Source: Oceanispirochaeta sp. M1 (GTDB lineage: Bacteria; Spirochaetota; Spirochaetia; DSM-2461). Taken from it: 64,000 nucleotides of DNA. The notes under the pieces are model-generated. The model worked only from the letters and a program-made list of their open reading frames with translations. It did no database searches and had not been told where the DNA came from. The stretch covers positions 62,001-126,000 of the forward strand of contig NZ_QQPQ01000006.1 of assembly GCF_003346715.1 (NCBI RefSeq), in the 5' to 3' direction. Shown here in pieces: positions 52,517 through 61,754 of this stretch; the first letter of the stretch is position 1; each line of letters starts with the position of its first letter. The translations under genes were made by a program, and so were the position numbers.

Positions 52517-52892
52517 CAACATACCTTATAGCCAGACCGTTCACGATAAAACGACGGCGATTAAAGAGAAAGAAAAGTGAGATATCCTCAAAATCAGTAG
52601 TTATGTTGATTACGTCATGGGCACCCATCAATATGGCCTTCTCAAGAAGTTTGTCATAGGCATTTCCGCCCCACGAAAGGACAGCATAAGTCTTGTCCAG
52701 CCCGGGAGGAAATCCCAGGATACTGTAGCTGTTGATCTCCTGTCTGACAGTACCGATTACCGTTATTTTTTTTTCCGCAACTGGAATATAGTGCTGACCG
52801 TTATCCTCTCCCCTTTTTTTTCCCATAGAGGCGCATGAGGTCAGAGATATTATCAGAATGATTATAGGAAGAATATGATATTGCGGCTTCAA
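52509..52892 (-). CDS. Small lipoprotein with TTG start
   Basis: About 127 residues from TTG at 52892, preceded by GGAG with 7 bases between; a longer reading from 52946 also begins with TTG but lacks a comparable site. Signal sequence with the lipobox LTSC. The mature part includes VIGTVRQEINSYSILGFPPG, LLEKAILMGAHDVINITTDF and a hydrophobic tail, reminiscent of small spirochaetal lipoproteins in which the G-A-x-D-V-I-N motif recurs. Its stop overlaps the FN3 lipoprotein start, so it is the first gene of the surface lipoprotein operon. Confidence 0.65.
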   Translation of the reverse strand: MKPQYHILPIIILIISLTSCASMGKKRGEDNGQHYIPVAEKKITVIGTVRQEINSYSILGFPPGLDKTYAVLSWGGNAYDKLLEKAILMGAHDVINITTDFEDISLFFLFNRRRFIVNGLAIRYVDD

Positions 52893-53128
52893 ATTTATGC
52901 TCCATGTTGCTGCAATTCCATTCAAATCTAACCCAAAAAGGCTCAAATGCTTGTTTTGCAGAAAAGATTGCTATATATGAAATTAGTATTGATGAAAAAA
53001 ACTGTCAAGCGGATGTTTACAATTGTTTATTGGATTCTCAAATCAGAGTGTACGGATAGTTACTTTCCCATATCATTTATGTTAAACTTTCTCTTCATTT
53101 TATTCCTTTTATATCTCAGGAGACATTA

Positions 53129-55660
53129 ATGGCAAACCCATTGGAAAATATACGGGTACTCGATTTCGGACAGTATGTGGCAGGGCCGGCGGCGGCAGCC
53201 ATTCTGGCAGATCAGGGGGCTGAGGTCATTAGAATCGACCCTCCCGGAGGCCCCCGATGGGACTCTCCCGCCATGGACAGCCTGAACAGGCGGAAAAAGA
53301 GTATCGTTCTGGACCTGAAAAATGCTGAGGATCTGGCAATCGCCGGAGACCTCATTGCTACATCAGATGTGCTTATCGAAAATTTCAGGCCGGGAGTGAT
53401 GGATCGCCTTCATCTGGGAGCCCGGGAGGCTCATAATATAAATCCTCGTCTCATCTACTCTTCTCTGCCGGGTTTTGCCAGGCATGATAAAGAGAGGGCT
53501 CATCTCCAGGCCTGGGAGGGGATTATCGCGGCGGCCAGCGGTCAGTTTACCGATATGGGTCTAAACCGAGTCCTCATGGGGGTTAATCCCTCCTTCTCAC
53601 CCTTGACTCTGGCATCAGCCTATGCGGCCCTCCTGGCCGCAACTTCAATTTCGGCAGCCCTGCTGGCCCGGGAAGAGAGCGGTCATGGTGACTGGATTGA
53701 GGTTCCTATTGCCGCGGCACTTATGGAAGGGCTTGTTTTTAACTCCATGTATATTGAAGATTGTCCCGAGAGGTATCTCTCCCTGAGGGAACATGAAATA
53801 AAACGAAGGGGAACGGCAGGGCAGCCTCTGGACATGTCCTATGATGAAATCCAGGAGTATATGGACCCCTTCTACCGATCTTACTTCTGTAAAGACGGCC
53901 GTCCTATCTATCTTGTGGCAACCTGTCATGTCAGCCACTGTCATAAGACTCTGAAAGCCATGGGTTTGTATGAAGAAATGAGAGAGGCGGGACTGACGGA
54001 ACTGGATGACTGGTATCTGCCTATAAGCCGGTGGCCTGCAGGGGTGGAGAGCCCTCTGGGACTCTATCCCCTGAATAAGAAGTGGAGCGATATTGTTTCA
54101 AAAAGGATGAAGGAGATCTTCCTCGAAAAAACCAGTTTTGAATGGGAAGCCTTTTTGAGTAAGGCAGGAGTGCCGATTTCTGTTCACAGAAAAACACAGG
54201 AGTGGATGAACAGCGAACATCCTTACTCTGTGGGTGTTATCCATGAAGTGAATGATCCTATCCATGGCTTAAAGCGTCAGGCAGGTCCCGTGGCCTGGCT
54301 GAGCAGCTCTGCAGATCTGGCAGGAACTCCTTCTCCGGCACCTCCTCTGGACGGAGATCGTGAACAGATATTAGCTTCTCTTCAGGAAAAATCAGAGAAG
54401 AACAGAAAGGAAGAAAAAAAGGCCGGAACAGTCTCTTTTACAGATGACAGATGCTGGCTCCAGGGAGTAAAGGTTCTTGATATGACAAATGTCATAGCCG
54501 GACCTGTGGCGGGTCATACTCTGGCCCGTTTTGGGGCTGATGTGATCAAACTGGATCCCATTAAACCCACATTTGATCCCTGGAACTCCATTATCATCGG
54601 ATTTCAGGTTCTCCAGGGCAAAAAAAGCATCCTCGCCGACATCAGGAATGAGGACGGAAAGGTTCTTCTCCACAGACTCTTACAATGGGCCGATGTGATT
54701 ACCTTTAACGGTATAGACAGGCAGCTGAAATCCCTGGGAATAGATCCAGATTCCCTTAAGGCTGTCAATCCCCAGCTCATTCTACTTCAGCTGGACTGCT
54801 GGGGAGGGCCAAAAGAGGGGCCTCGCAGTGGAGACCTGGGTTACGATGATCTGGTTCAGGCCTCAACGGGGATAATGTCCCGTTTCGGAGGGTCTATCCA
54901 GTCTCCCGAGGAACATGCACACCTGGGAACCATCGATGTTCTCACAGGCTTTGCAGGGGCTTTTGCCGTCACAACAGCCCTCTATAAAAGAAAAAAGACG
55001 GGAGTTGCAGATGTGGCAAGAACATCTCTCATCGCCTGCGGCCAACTCCTGCAGGCACCCTTCTGCTATGATTATGAGGGAAGGGCACCCTTTGATGAGC
55101 CCGGTGGTCCCGAGGCCAAAGGGGATGGACCGTTCTACCGCTGTTATCAGGCATCAGATGGGTGGTTTTTTCTGGCAGCCCCTGGTAAGACAGCCCGGGA
55201 TCTTGAGGATATAGAAGGATTAAAAGGCTGTGGTGATCTGGCAGGAAATAAGCTGGAACAATTTCTTGAATCCTGTTTTGCCGGTAAGGGCATGGACCAC
55301 TGGATAAAAAGATTTACATCTGCAGATATGGGGGCCGCCGCTCTTGAGTCTCTGTCTCTGCTGCGTGAGAAGAACGGCAGCGATTATGATACTGAATCCA
55401 ATAACAGCTGGACGAGGGAGTCCACTTTTCAGTTTACAAGTCATAAAAATCATCCCAGTGGTCACAGGATAGATATTTTCTCTCCCTGTTCCATACGTCC
55501 TCAATATGCCAGCCTGCTTACCCCCACACCGGCCGAAAAGATCGGGACAAAGACCAGGACTGTTTTAAAGGATTTAGGTTATTCCCCGGAAGAGACTCAA
55601 AGGCTCTTTGAAGAGGGAGTGGTCTCTGAGAGCTGGAGTGATCAGTATCTTCCGGATTAA
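53129..55660 (+). CDS. Double-domain CaiB/BaiF family III CoA-transferase
   Basis: 843 residues made of two tandem family III CoA-transferase units: 1-425 (starting IRVLDFGQYVAGPAAAAILA) and 440-843 (VKVLDMTNVIAGPVAGHTLA). Family III enzymes move CoA between carboxylic acids. In the second half the catalytic-site Asp is present in G-Y-D-D-L-V-Q-A; the equivalent place in the first half reads A-W-E-G-I-I-A-A, a Glu in place of Asp, so only one half may be catalytic. Ribosome-binding site AGGAGA. Followed after 47 bases by an enoate reductase gene, as in bile-acid and enoyl-CoA pathways. Confidence 0.88.
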   Translation: MANPLENIRVLDFGQYVAGPAAAAILADQGAEVIRIDPPGGPRWDSPAMDSLNRRKKSIVLDLKNAEDLAIAGDLIATSDVLIENFRPGVMDRLHLGAREAHNINPRLIYSSLPGFARHDKERAHLQAWEGIIAAASGQFTDMGLNRVLMGVNPSFSPLTLASAYAALLAATSISAALLAREESGHGDWIEVPIAAALMEGLVFNSMYIEDCPERYLSLREHEIKRRGTAGQPLDMSYDEIQEYMDPFYRSYFCKDGRPIYLVATCHVSHCHKTLKAMGLYEEMREAGLTELDDWYLPISRWPAGVESPLGLYPLNKKWSDIVSKRMKEIFLEKTSFEWEAFLSKAGVPISVHRKTQEWMNSEHPYSVGVIHEVNDPIHGLKRQAGPVAWLSSSADLAGTPSPAPPLDGDREQILASLQEKSEKNRKEEKKAGTVSFTDDRCWLQGVKVLDMTNVIAGPVAGHTLARFGADVIKLDPIKPTFDPWNSIIIGFQVLQGKKSILADIRNEDGKVLLHRLLQWADVITFNGIDRQLKSLGIDPDSLKAVNPQLILLQLDCWGGPKEGPRSGDLGYDDLVQASTGIMSRFGGSIQSPEEHAHLGTIDVLTGFAGAFAVTTALYKRKKTGVADVARTSLIACGQLLQAPFCYDYEGRAPFDEPGGPEAKGDGPFYRCYQASDGWFFLAAPGKTARDLEDIEGLKGCGDLAGNKLEQFLESCFAGKGMDHWIKRFTSADMGAAALESLSLLREKNGSDYDTESNNSWTRESTFQFTSHKNHPSGHRIDIFSPCSIRPQYASLLTPTPAEKIGTKTRTVLKDLGYSPEETQRLFEEGVVSESWSDQYLPD

Positions 55661-55707
55661 TTATTATATAGCGACATATAGCGACATAAAAACAGGAGAT
55701 TATTGCA

Positions 55708-57696
55708 GTGAGTGATTCCAAGGTACTTTTCCAGGCTCAGATGATAGGAAATGTCAGGCTTAAAAACCGCATCGCCATGGCCCCCATGGGGGTTGAGTAT
55801 ATGACAGAACCCGATGGAACACTCAACCGGCGTGTGGTGGATTATTATCTGGAGAGAGCCCGTGGTGGTGTGGGTATGCTTATCTGCTCTGTTTTCAAGG
55901 TGGAGAACCGGGTGGAACAACTGGAGGACAGTACTCCCATGATTCAGGAAGCCTCCCTGAACTACCTGGGAGAACTCTGTGATGCCGCTCATAGTTTGGG
56001 ATGCAAAGTTTTTGTCCAGCTCAGTGCCGGATTTGGTCGGGTTACATCTCCCTCTGTCCTCAGGGGACCCTGCCGATCACCCTCCGAAAATACCAACTTC
56101 TGGGATACTTCTATTCTCTGCAAACCCCTGTCTGTCGAAGAAATCGGAGAAATCGTCAAGGCCATGGGGGAGAGTGCCCGCCTGCTGGCACTGGCCGGAG
56201 TCGATGGCATCGAACTTCATGGTCATGAGGGATATCTCCTGGATGAGTTTTCCTCTTCTCTCTGGAACAAACGGAAAGACCACTATGGGGGATCTTTAGA
56301 CAACAGATTGCGATTTCCCATAGAGTGTCTTCAGGAGATACGGAAAAACAGCGGAGACAGTCTGGCCGTTATTTACCGTTTCGGACTCAAGCATTACTTG
56401 AAGAGTCCTGATCAGGGTGCCCTCCCTGGTGAAAAATATGAAGAAGTCGGACGGGATATTGAAGAGGGGCGACAGATGGCTCAAAAACTGGAAGAAGCCG
56501 GATTTGATGCCCTTCATGTAGATGCAGGCTGTTATGAGAGTCACTACTGGCCCCATCCTCCCATCTATCAAAAACATGGCTGTATGGTGGACATGGCAAA
56601 GAGGACCAAAGAGGTGGTCTCCATTCCTGTGATTGCTGTAGGACGCCTGGATGATGCTGAGATTGCTCAAAAGACTGTTGAAGAGGGCTGTGCAGATATC
56701 GTTGCCATAGGCCGGGGACTCCTGGCGGATCCCCTCTGGGCCAATAAGCTCAAGTACGGTGACCCTGGGGATATCAAACCCTGTATCGGCTGTTATGAAG
56801 GCTGTTTTGAGGCCTATTCCCGCTTTAAGAGTATCTCCTGCGCCGTCAATCCAGCCTCTGGAAGGGAGAGTGCCTACCGGCTGCAGCGTGCAGACATAGC
56901 TAAGAATGTCATGGTCATCGGCGGTGGTGTGGCCGGGATGGAAGCCGCCAGAGTCGCTGCCCTCAGGGGACACCGGGTGACTCTTTATGAAAAAACTGAT
57001 GTCCTGGGAGGCATTGCCCGTCAGGCTGCGGTACCGGATTTTAAAAATGACCTTGTTCGCCTCTTAAGCTGGTATAAACGGGAGCTGGAGCAGATGGGTA
57101 TCGCCATTAAGATGGAAAGCATTGTCAATGCAGAGACTCCGGGGCATGAAAAAGCCGATGTGATTCTTATGGCCACAGGGGCCTCTCCTATTATTCCGGG
57201 CATCAGGGGAGCAGAGGGAGAGTCTGTGTGTACGGTTGTGGATCTTTTAAAATCTAAAAGAGTTCCGGGAAAACGAACCATAATCATCGGGGGAGGGCTC
57301 ACAGGTTGTGAGGCGGCCCTCTGGTTGAATAACATGGGAAAAGAGGCCGTTCTGGTAGAGATGTGCCCGCAGCTCATGACAGGAGGGGCCAAGGTCCCCT
57401 TTCAGGTGAGACGGATGACCCTGGACCTCATAGCCCGGTCGGAGGTCGAAGTTCTAACGGGAACTAAGGTCAGTCAAATCACAGCAGAAGGTGTCCATGT
57501 AGTCTGCCCTGATGGGAGCATCACAGAGATTCAGGGGGATAGGGTAGCCTTTTCTATAGGTATGAGAGCCAATTCCGACCTATTTGATGAGCTGGAGAAA
57601 TCAGGGATTCCCACTTACAGGATAGGAGACTGCAGAGCCCCCAAAAACATCATGAATGCCATCTGGGATGCCTATGAGCTTACCCGGTTTATTTAA
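55708..57696 (+). CDS. Old-Yellow-Enzyme-type 2-enoate reductase (BaiCD/FadH-like)
   Basis: 662 residues from a GTG with CAGGAG upstream. The N-terminal FMN TIM barrel (about 1-350: LKNRIAMAPMGVEYM, IELHGHEGYLLDEFSS) is followed by an iron-sulfur motif (C-I-G-C-Y-E-G-C, then a fourth Cys 11 residues on) and a FAD/NAD domain with VMVIGGGVAGMEAARVA and RTIIIGGGLTGCEAALWL. These are 2,4-dienoyl-CoA reductase/BaiCD features: NAD(P)H reduces an activated C=C bond. With the CoA-transferase upstream, the pair may activate and reduce an unsaturated acid. The substrate is not readable; phenylacrylates, enoates and bile acids all fit. Confidence 0.88.
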   Translation: MSDSKVLFQAQMIGNVRLKNRIAMAPMGVEYMTEPDGTLNRRVVDYYLERARGGVGMLICSVFKVENRVEQLEDSTPMIQEASLNYLGELCDAAHSLGCKVFVQLSAGFGRVTSPSVLRGPCRSPSENTNFWDTSILCKPLSVEEIGEIVKAMGESARLLALAGVDGIELHGHEGYLLDEFSSSLWNKRKDHYGGSLDNRLRFPIECLQEIRKNSGDSLAVIYRFGLKHYLKSPDQGALPGEKYEEVGRDIEEGRQMAQKLEEAGFDALHVDAGCYESHYWPHPPIYQKHGCMVDMAKRTKEVVSIPVIAVGRLDDAEIAQKTVEEGCADIVAIGRGLLADPLWANKLKYGDPGDIKPCIGCYEGCFEAYSRFKSISCAVNPASGRESAYRLQRADIAKNVMVIGGGVAGMEAARVAALRGHRVTLYEKTDVLGGIARQAAVPDFKNDLVRLLSWYKRELEQMGIAIKMESIVNAETPGHEKADVILMATGASPIIPGIRGAEGESVCTVVDLLKSKRVPGKRTIIIGGGLTGCEAALWLNNMGKEAVLVEMCPQLMTGGAKVPFQVRRMTLDLIARSEVEVLTGTKVSQITAEGVHVVCPDGSITEIQGDRVAFSIGMRANSDLFDELEKSGIPTYRIGDCRAPKNIMNAIWDAYELTRFI

Positions 57697-57754
57697 GACT
57701 TGGCAAAACATGAATAAATCAGGGGAAGTCCAGTCTCATCTTTTTTATGAGCCT

Positions 57755-58024
57755 TTAGGTCTCGTTCAGCTCAGGACTAGTGGCCTTAGATAAACGCTGA
57801 TTGAACAGTAGCAATATAGGCACAATGATTAATAGAATTGCAATCAGCATGCCAAAGTTGATAACACCTACCAATGAACCTATAACCTGACAACTCTATA
57901 AGGCTCCATACAAGCTATTAGAATAGTTAAGCTGGGTCTAAAAGAGGAGAAGGATAATAATTATAAAAATGGGCCCCAATAGGGTCATAAGCAGTAAACG
58001 ACCACCTCTTCTGGGGGGGCGTTT
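57755..58024 (-). pseudogene. Transporter (MFS-like) C-terminal remnant
   Basis: Minus-strand reading from about 58024 gives KRPPRRGGRLLLMTLLGPIF and IIIILLLF, then after a frame change RPSLTILIACMEPYRVV, then in a third frame VIGSLVGVINFGMLIAILLI and IVPILLLFNQRLSKATSPE, ending LNET-stop at 57755. These are the last membrane helices and tail of an MFS-type secondary transporter broken by at least two frameshifts. No start or N-terminal part is left. Confidence 0.55.
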
Positions 58025-58121
58025 ACTTTGAAAGATAGTTTCTAAATCTGTGATGATCTTTCCGAATAAACAGCACTGGCCCATGGGAGATATATCTAAA
58101 AGGGTTCCCATGGCAACTTAA

Positions 58122-58280
58122 TGGCGCCGGAATAATCTGGACAAACTGCCGGAAGATAAGAATGCGGAGATCATTACCTACTGTAAAAAATCATTGCGGG
58201 GGTATGAGGCAGCCTGCTGCAAGAGGAATCTGACGGATTCAACAGGCAGGGTTAAACCGGTTGTTAAACCGGTCATTTAA
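58122..58280 (+). pseudogene. Rhodanese-domain fragment
   Basis: A 53-codon open stretch between two stops reads N-N-L-D-K-L-P-E-D-K-N-A-E-I-I-T-Y-C-K-K and then S-L-R-G-Y-E-A-A. This matches the rhodanese active-site region (IIxYC-x5-R-G-Y-x-A), with the Cys and Arg in place. The N-terminal half and the last helix are missing, and the tail after C-C-K-R is unrelated. Rhodanese domains are often fused to CoA-disulfide reductases, a broken one of which lies next to it on the other strand. Confidence 0.5.
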
Positions 58281-58289
58281 TCCTGCCTG
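58243..58289. other. Long hairpin between two remnants
   Basis: CAGGCAGGGTTAAA (58243-58256) pairs with TTTAATCCTGCCTG (58276-58289) at 13 of 14 positions, and within it CCGGTT/AACCGG (58257-58272) pairs perfectly around GTTA, with a TCA bulge. It separates the converging rhodanese and reductase remnants and may be an old terminator or a palindromic repeat. Confidence 0.5.
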
Positions 58290-58292
58290 CTA

Positions 58293-59170
58293 TTATGTAT
58301 AACCTCTTTCAACATCCTCTGCAGAAAGGACTATGGGATAAACTCCCGGTCCGCTTGTCAGTAGAGGTTGAGTTTCATACTGCATAATTGCCAGTTCTGT
58401 TGCTGTCATGGATTTTTGAATGGCAAGACCGAGAATATTGATCATCTCCACTGTAGATTTCCCCCCGATTCTCTGGGCACCCAGGATAACACCGCTCTCT
58501 GTTGAAAAAACAGCTTTTATGCGGATTGCTGATGCATCACTGATTTTACTGGGATGACGGTCAAAACCTTCACTGAAACCTACTGTAATATCAAAATCTT
58601 CCATTCCGGCCTGCTGTTCCGTGAGTCCGGCGGCACCCATGGAAATATCGTTTAATGAGGAAGAGAATATGGCACACTGCCTTCTGCTGCCACAGTAGAT
58701 GCCAGCATCAGACGGGAGGGCTTTCGGGAAAAGAAATCCTTATGTTCAATACAATCACCCACAGCAAAAATATCAGCTTTGGATGTTCTCATATATTCAT
58801 CAGTCCAGATTCCTCCGGTTGATCCCAGAAGCAGCCCGGACTCCTTGGCCAGCCTGGTATTAGGCCTATATCCAATGGAAAGGACAACTTAATCTGCCGG
58901 GATCGTTGAACCGTCTGCAAGTTCAATATGCGAAACCTTTCCATCCTTGCCGGCAATACGTGAAACCATGGCAGATTTCTGAACGTTAACACCGTGGTCT
59001 ACCAGTTTTTCTTCTATTATTCCGACCATCTCTCGATCAAAGGCCAGAGGCAGAATGGAGTCCATTTCTTCAATCAGTGTCACATTGCCTGCTATGCCTA
59101 CCAATTCATCACAGACTTCCACTCCGATAAAACCAGCTCCGATAATAACCAGATTATCCGCGGATCGTAT
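58293..59170 (-). pseudogene. CoA-disulfide-reductase/NADH-oxidase-like flavoprotein remnant
   Basis: The C-terminal two-thirds of a pyridine nucleotide-disulfide oxidoreductase. It starts in the NAD domain (SADNLVIIGAGFIGVEVCDE, LVGIAGNVTLIEEMDSILPL), is stopped by TAA at 58889-58891 (Leu TTA to TAA, since VVLSIGYRPNTRLAKESGLL follows in frame), continues to KADIFAVGDCIEH, then is frameshifted near 58660-58680 with about 25 residues lost, and resumes as SLNDISMGAAGLTE to PLLTSGPGVYPIVLSAEDVE. The FAD domain and active-site Cys are absent. Clearly non-functional. Confidence 0.75.
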
Positions 59171-59407
59171 ATCTTCCCTTAAACTTTTCAATGTCGAACC
59201 TGCTTCGAGAAGATCTCCTTTTCTGATATCCACCTCTCCCTCTGCGATTCTGTTTAACAGATATGCTCTGGCCATATTTCTCTCATAGGTTTCCATGCTC
59301 ATGAAAACCATGTCGCCGTATCCATTCTTGGTTACAAAGATAGGTTCATCCTTCTCATGACAGATAGGCGTTGCGTTTGATTGAACCGTGTTTGGTAAAA
59401 TCCCCAC
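59171..59407 (-). pseudogene. Phd/YefM antitoxin fragment joined in frame to the flavoprotein remnant
   Basis: Residues 1-79 of the open frame read ICHEKDEPIFVTKNGYGDMV, FMSMETYERNMARAYLLNRI and end STLKSLRED. This matches a Phd/YefM antitoxin (ExxCKxTxEPxFxTKNGxxDxVxMS), nearly to its usual C-terminus. The N-terminus is damaged: RFN-like residues expected for the motif appear in another frame. The frame runs on into the flavoprotein NAD domain without a stop, at about residue 80, so a deletion or recombination fused the two. No toxin gene is visible beside it. Confidence 0.65.
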
Positions 59408-59465
59408 AAGGGTAGTGTGCGTTTCGCGGAACAGAAGAACTTACAGGTTTATAGTAACAATAAAG

Positions 59466-59510
59466 GAAAAAAAGAGTCCCGGTTAAGAAATCCTAACCGG
59501 GACTCAAAAA
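59466..59510. terminator. Strong bidirectional terminator after the exported flavoprotein gene
   Basis: A perfect 12-bp stem GAGTCCCGGTTA (59474-59485) / TAACCGGGACTC (59494-59505) has an eight-base loop, an A-run before it and As after it. On the minus strand the T-run lies directly after the stem, so it ends the 61451-59529 transcript. Confidence 0.9.
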
Positions 59511-59528
59511 GTGCTTTTACACTACTAT

Positions 59529-61451
59529 TTAATTTGCAGGAACAAAATCGGGAACAGTACCGGAGGCACAAACCTGACCGGAGATGTATCCGTGAGAAAC
59601 GGCATCGGGGATGGCGTTAGAGCCGAGACGGTTGGTACCGTGAACTCCACCAACTACTTCACCGGCAGCGTACAGACCGGGAATAACATTACCCCAGATA
59701 TCCTGTACTTCTGTCTTGGGAGTAATGGCCACACCACCCATGGTGTGGTGGACTGAAGGCCACTGAGGAATGGCGTAGAAGGGTCCCTGATCAATGGTCA
59801 TCATGACACCCTTGTCGATTACTTTACCGAAGTCAGGATCAGAACCGTTTTTCACATATCCGTTGTGGATACGAATGGTTTCAACAAGATCCTTGCCATC
59901 CATGTTGATGGTTTCTCCCTGGTAGGTTCTTTCGTTGATCATGGCAGCAAGTTCTTCCAGAGTATCAGCCTTGTAGATACGATCATTCTTGATGCCGTTA
60001 GCCAGCTGAGAAGGGGCGATAAATCCGCCGAACTTCACGATCTTCTCATCAAAAATGGAGAAAGTACTGAATCCCTGAGTGTCCTGAGCAGCCTTGGAAC
60101 ATACATCCCTTCGTTCGCCTTCGTTGACGTAACGTTTTCCGTAACGGTCAACATAGACGATACCAGAGCTGGGACCGCTGAAGGGGATAACCGCATAGGC
60201 ATCTAAGCCACCGGTATTGGGGTTGGCAAAGGGATAGAGCTGTATGTAGCTCATGTGCAGGGTATTGGCTCCCACTTCCTGAGCCATTTGGATACCTTCT
60301 CCGGTGGCACCAACGTGATTAGTGGTGGGGAGTGCATCGGTAAGAGCAGGAACATGCTTGGAACGCATTTCAATATTCCCGGCAAAACCTCCGGTGGTAA
60401 TGATAAGACCTTTTTTAGCCTCAATGTTTTTAATACCATCTTCGGTTTCTACACGAATACCCACGACCCGGCATTCACCTTTGGTGTCACGGTAGATCTC
60501 AGTCATCTTGGTCCTAACCATAACGGTTGCACCGGACTCCTTGACCATCTTCACCTGGACCTTAACTATATCACGGCCTACGCCGTTGATGGTGGTATAG
60601 GTTCTGTAACCGTAGTGACCACCGGGGCGGGTCAGGGTTTCACGAACCTTAAGACCGTTGTCCAGAAGAAGGTTGAAGTAGAAGGGACCACCGTATACAA
60701 AGTTTTTTACAAGCTTTATATCACTCTGGTAGTCTCCACCCATCATTACGTCTTCGATATGCTTTTCTGCAGTATCGGGGACGAGGTTGAGTTCTTTCTG
60801 AAGATCAGCCGCAATATTGCTGGTATAGGAAGCGTAAACACCACCATTGATCTGTGAATTTCCACCAACAAAGGGCATCTTTTCAATCAAGAGTGTATCG
60901 GCACCACTGTTTTGAGCACTGTGGGTTGCCGCAAGACCTGCAAAACCTCCACCAACAACAACAACATCATAGCTCATATCCCATTTTTTAGGAATGCTGG
61001 GAGAACCAAGAACGGGTCGGTCGGAAGTGGCAGAAGCCGTGTCTGCTTCAACATTCATGAACTCAGCAACCTTTCCGCCTGCTTCTTCAATTGCTGCTGA
61101 TACCGCTGACAAAATACCCTTACTGGTGTAAGTCGCACCAGAGATGGTATCTACGGCAACGCTCTGTGCCTCTACGATCTTTGAGGGCATCTTTTCCAGG
61201 GCAACATCAGAAACACCGTCAGTTTCTGCGTGCTTTATGATTTTTACATCTTTAATTGCATTTTCTGTCAAGGTAACTTCAACAACCAAACCTTCGTGAA
61301 TACCTTTTACTGTTTCAGTATAGACACCGGCTTTCATGGGGCTGATAACCGCTTGAGCGGATTTTACTTCCGATGAAGATTGACCACATGCAATGAGAGT
61401 AAAAGCTGATACCACTGCAAGCAACAAAAACTTAATTTTTTTTGTTTTCAT
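59529..61451 (-). CDS. Exported FMN/FAD reductase lipoprotein, urocanate/fumarate-reductase-like
   Basis: 640 residues. Lipobox LIACG places it outside the inner membrane. Residues about 40-125 form an FMN_bind domain with D-T-I-S-G-A-T-Y-T-S, the motif where Ser/Thr carries covalent FMN. The rest is a FAD_binding_2 domain: DVVVVGGGFAGLAATHSAQN, GGVYASYTS, then HHTMGG (substrate-binding His) and G-T-N-R-L-G-S-N (catalytic Arg). This matches UrdA, fumarate/methacrylate reductases, which use alkenes as terminal electron acceptors in anaerobes. An adjacent c-type cytochrome is absent; electrons may come through the FMN domain. Ends at a strong terminator. Confidence 0.87.
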   Translation of the reverse strand: MKTKKIKFLLLAVVSAFTLIACGQSSSEVKSAQAVISPMKAGVYTETVKGIHEGLVVEVTLTENAIKDVKIIKHAETDGVSDVALEKMPSKIVEAQSVAVDTISGATYTSKGILSAVSAAIEEAGGKVAEFMNVEADTASATSDRPVLGSPSIPKKWDMSYDVVVVGGGFAGLAATHSAQNSGADTLLIEKMPFVGGNSQINGGVYASYTSNIAADLQKELNLVPDTAEKHIEDVMMGGDYQSDIKLVKNFVYGGPFYFNLLLDNGLKVRETLTRPGGHYGYRTYTTINGVGRDIVKVQVKMVKESGATVMVRTKMTEIYRDTKGECRVVGIRVETEDGIKNIEAKKGLIITTGGFAGNIEMRSKHVPALTDALPTTNHVGATGEGIQMAQEVGANTLHMSYIQLYPFANPNTGGLDAYAVIPFSGPSSGIVYVDRYGKRYVNEGERRDVCSKAAQDTQGFSTFSIFDEKIVKFGGFIAPSQLANGIKNDRIYKADTLEELAAMINERTYQGETINMDGKDLVETIRIHNGYVKNGSDPDFGKVIDKGVMMTIDQGPFYAIPQWPSVHHTMGGVAITPKTEVQDIWGNVIPGLYAAGEVVGGVHGTNRLGSNAIPDAVSHGYISGQVCASGTVPDFVPAN

Positions 61452-61580
61452 TTTTTTTCCTTACTATTATTTAATATTTTAATTGTTGGAATGGACAAAA
61501 TTAATTTAAAGGCTCCAACAAGAATTTCAAATGATAAATTTTCCAAAAAGAGAGTAACCAGATTAAATATATTAGTCAAT

Positions 61581-61602
61581 ATGTTTTTATCGATAAAAAC
61601 AT
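61581..61602. promoter_or_regulatory. Perfect 22-bp palindrome upstream of the flavoprotein gene
   Basis: The half-site ATGTTTTTATC and its exact complement GATAAAAACAT abut at 61591/61592. It lies 130 bases upstream of the exported reductase start (-) and 150 before the IS21 fragment (+). An operator for a dimeric regulator is the simplest reading. No regulator gene adjoins it. Confidence 0.55.
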
Positions 61603-61754
61603 TTCCATATTGTTAATGTATTGTATAGTAAGGATATAAGGGGTTATTGTGAAAGAGTATCTATGCTGTAATCTATAAAGCTCCCAAAATGTTCGACAGG
61701 TCATGAATAAGATTTTATTTCATGTACTTACAACAATTTAGGAGTACAGAATGC

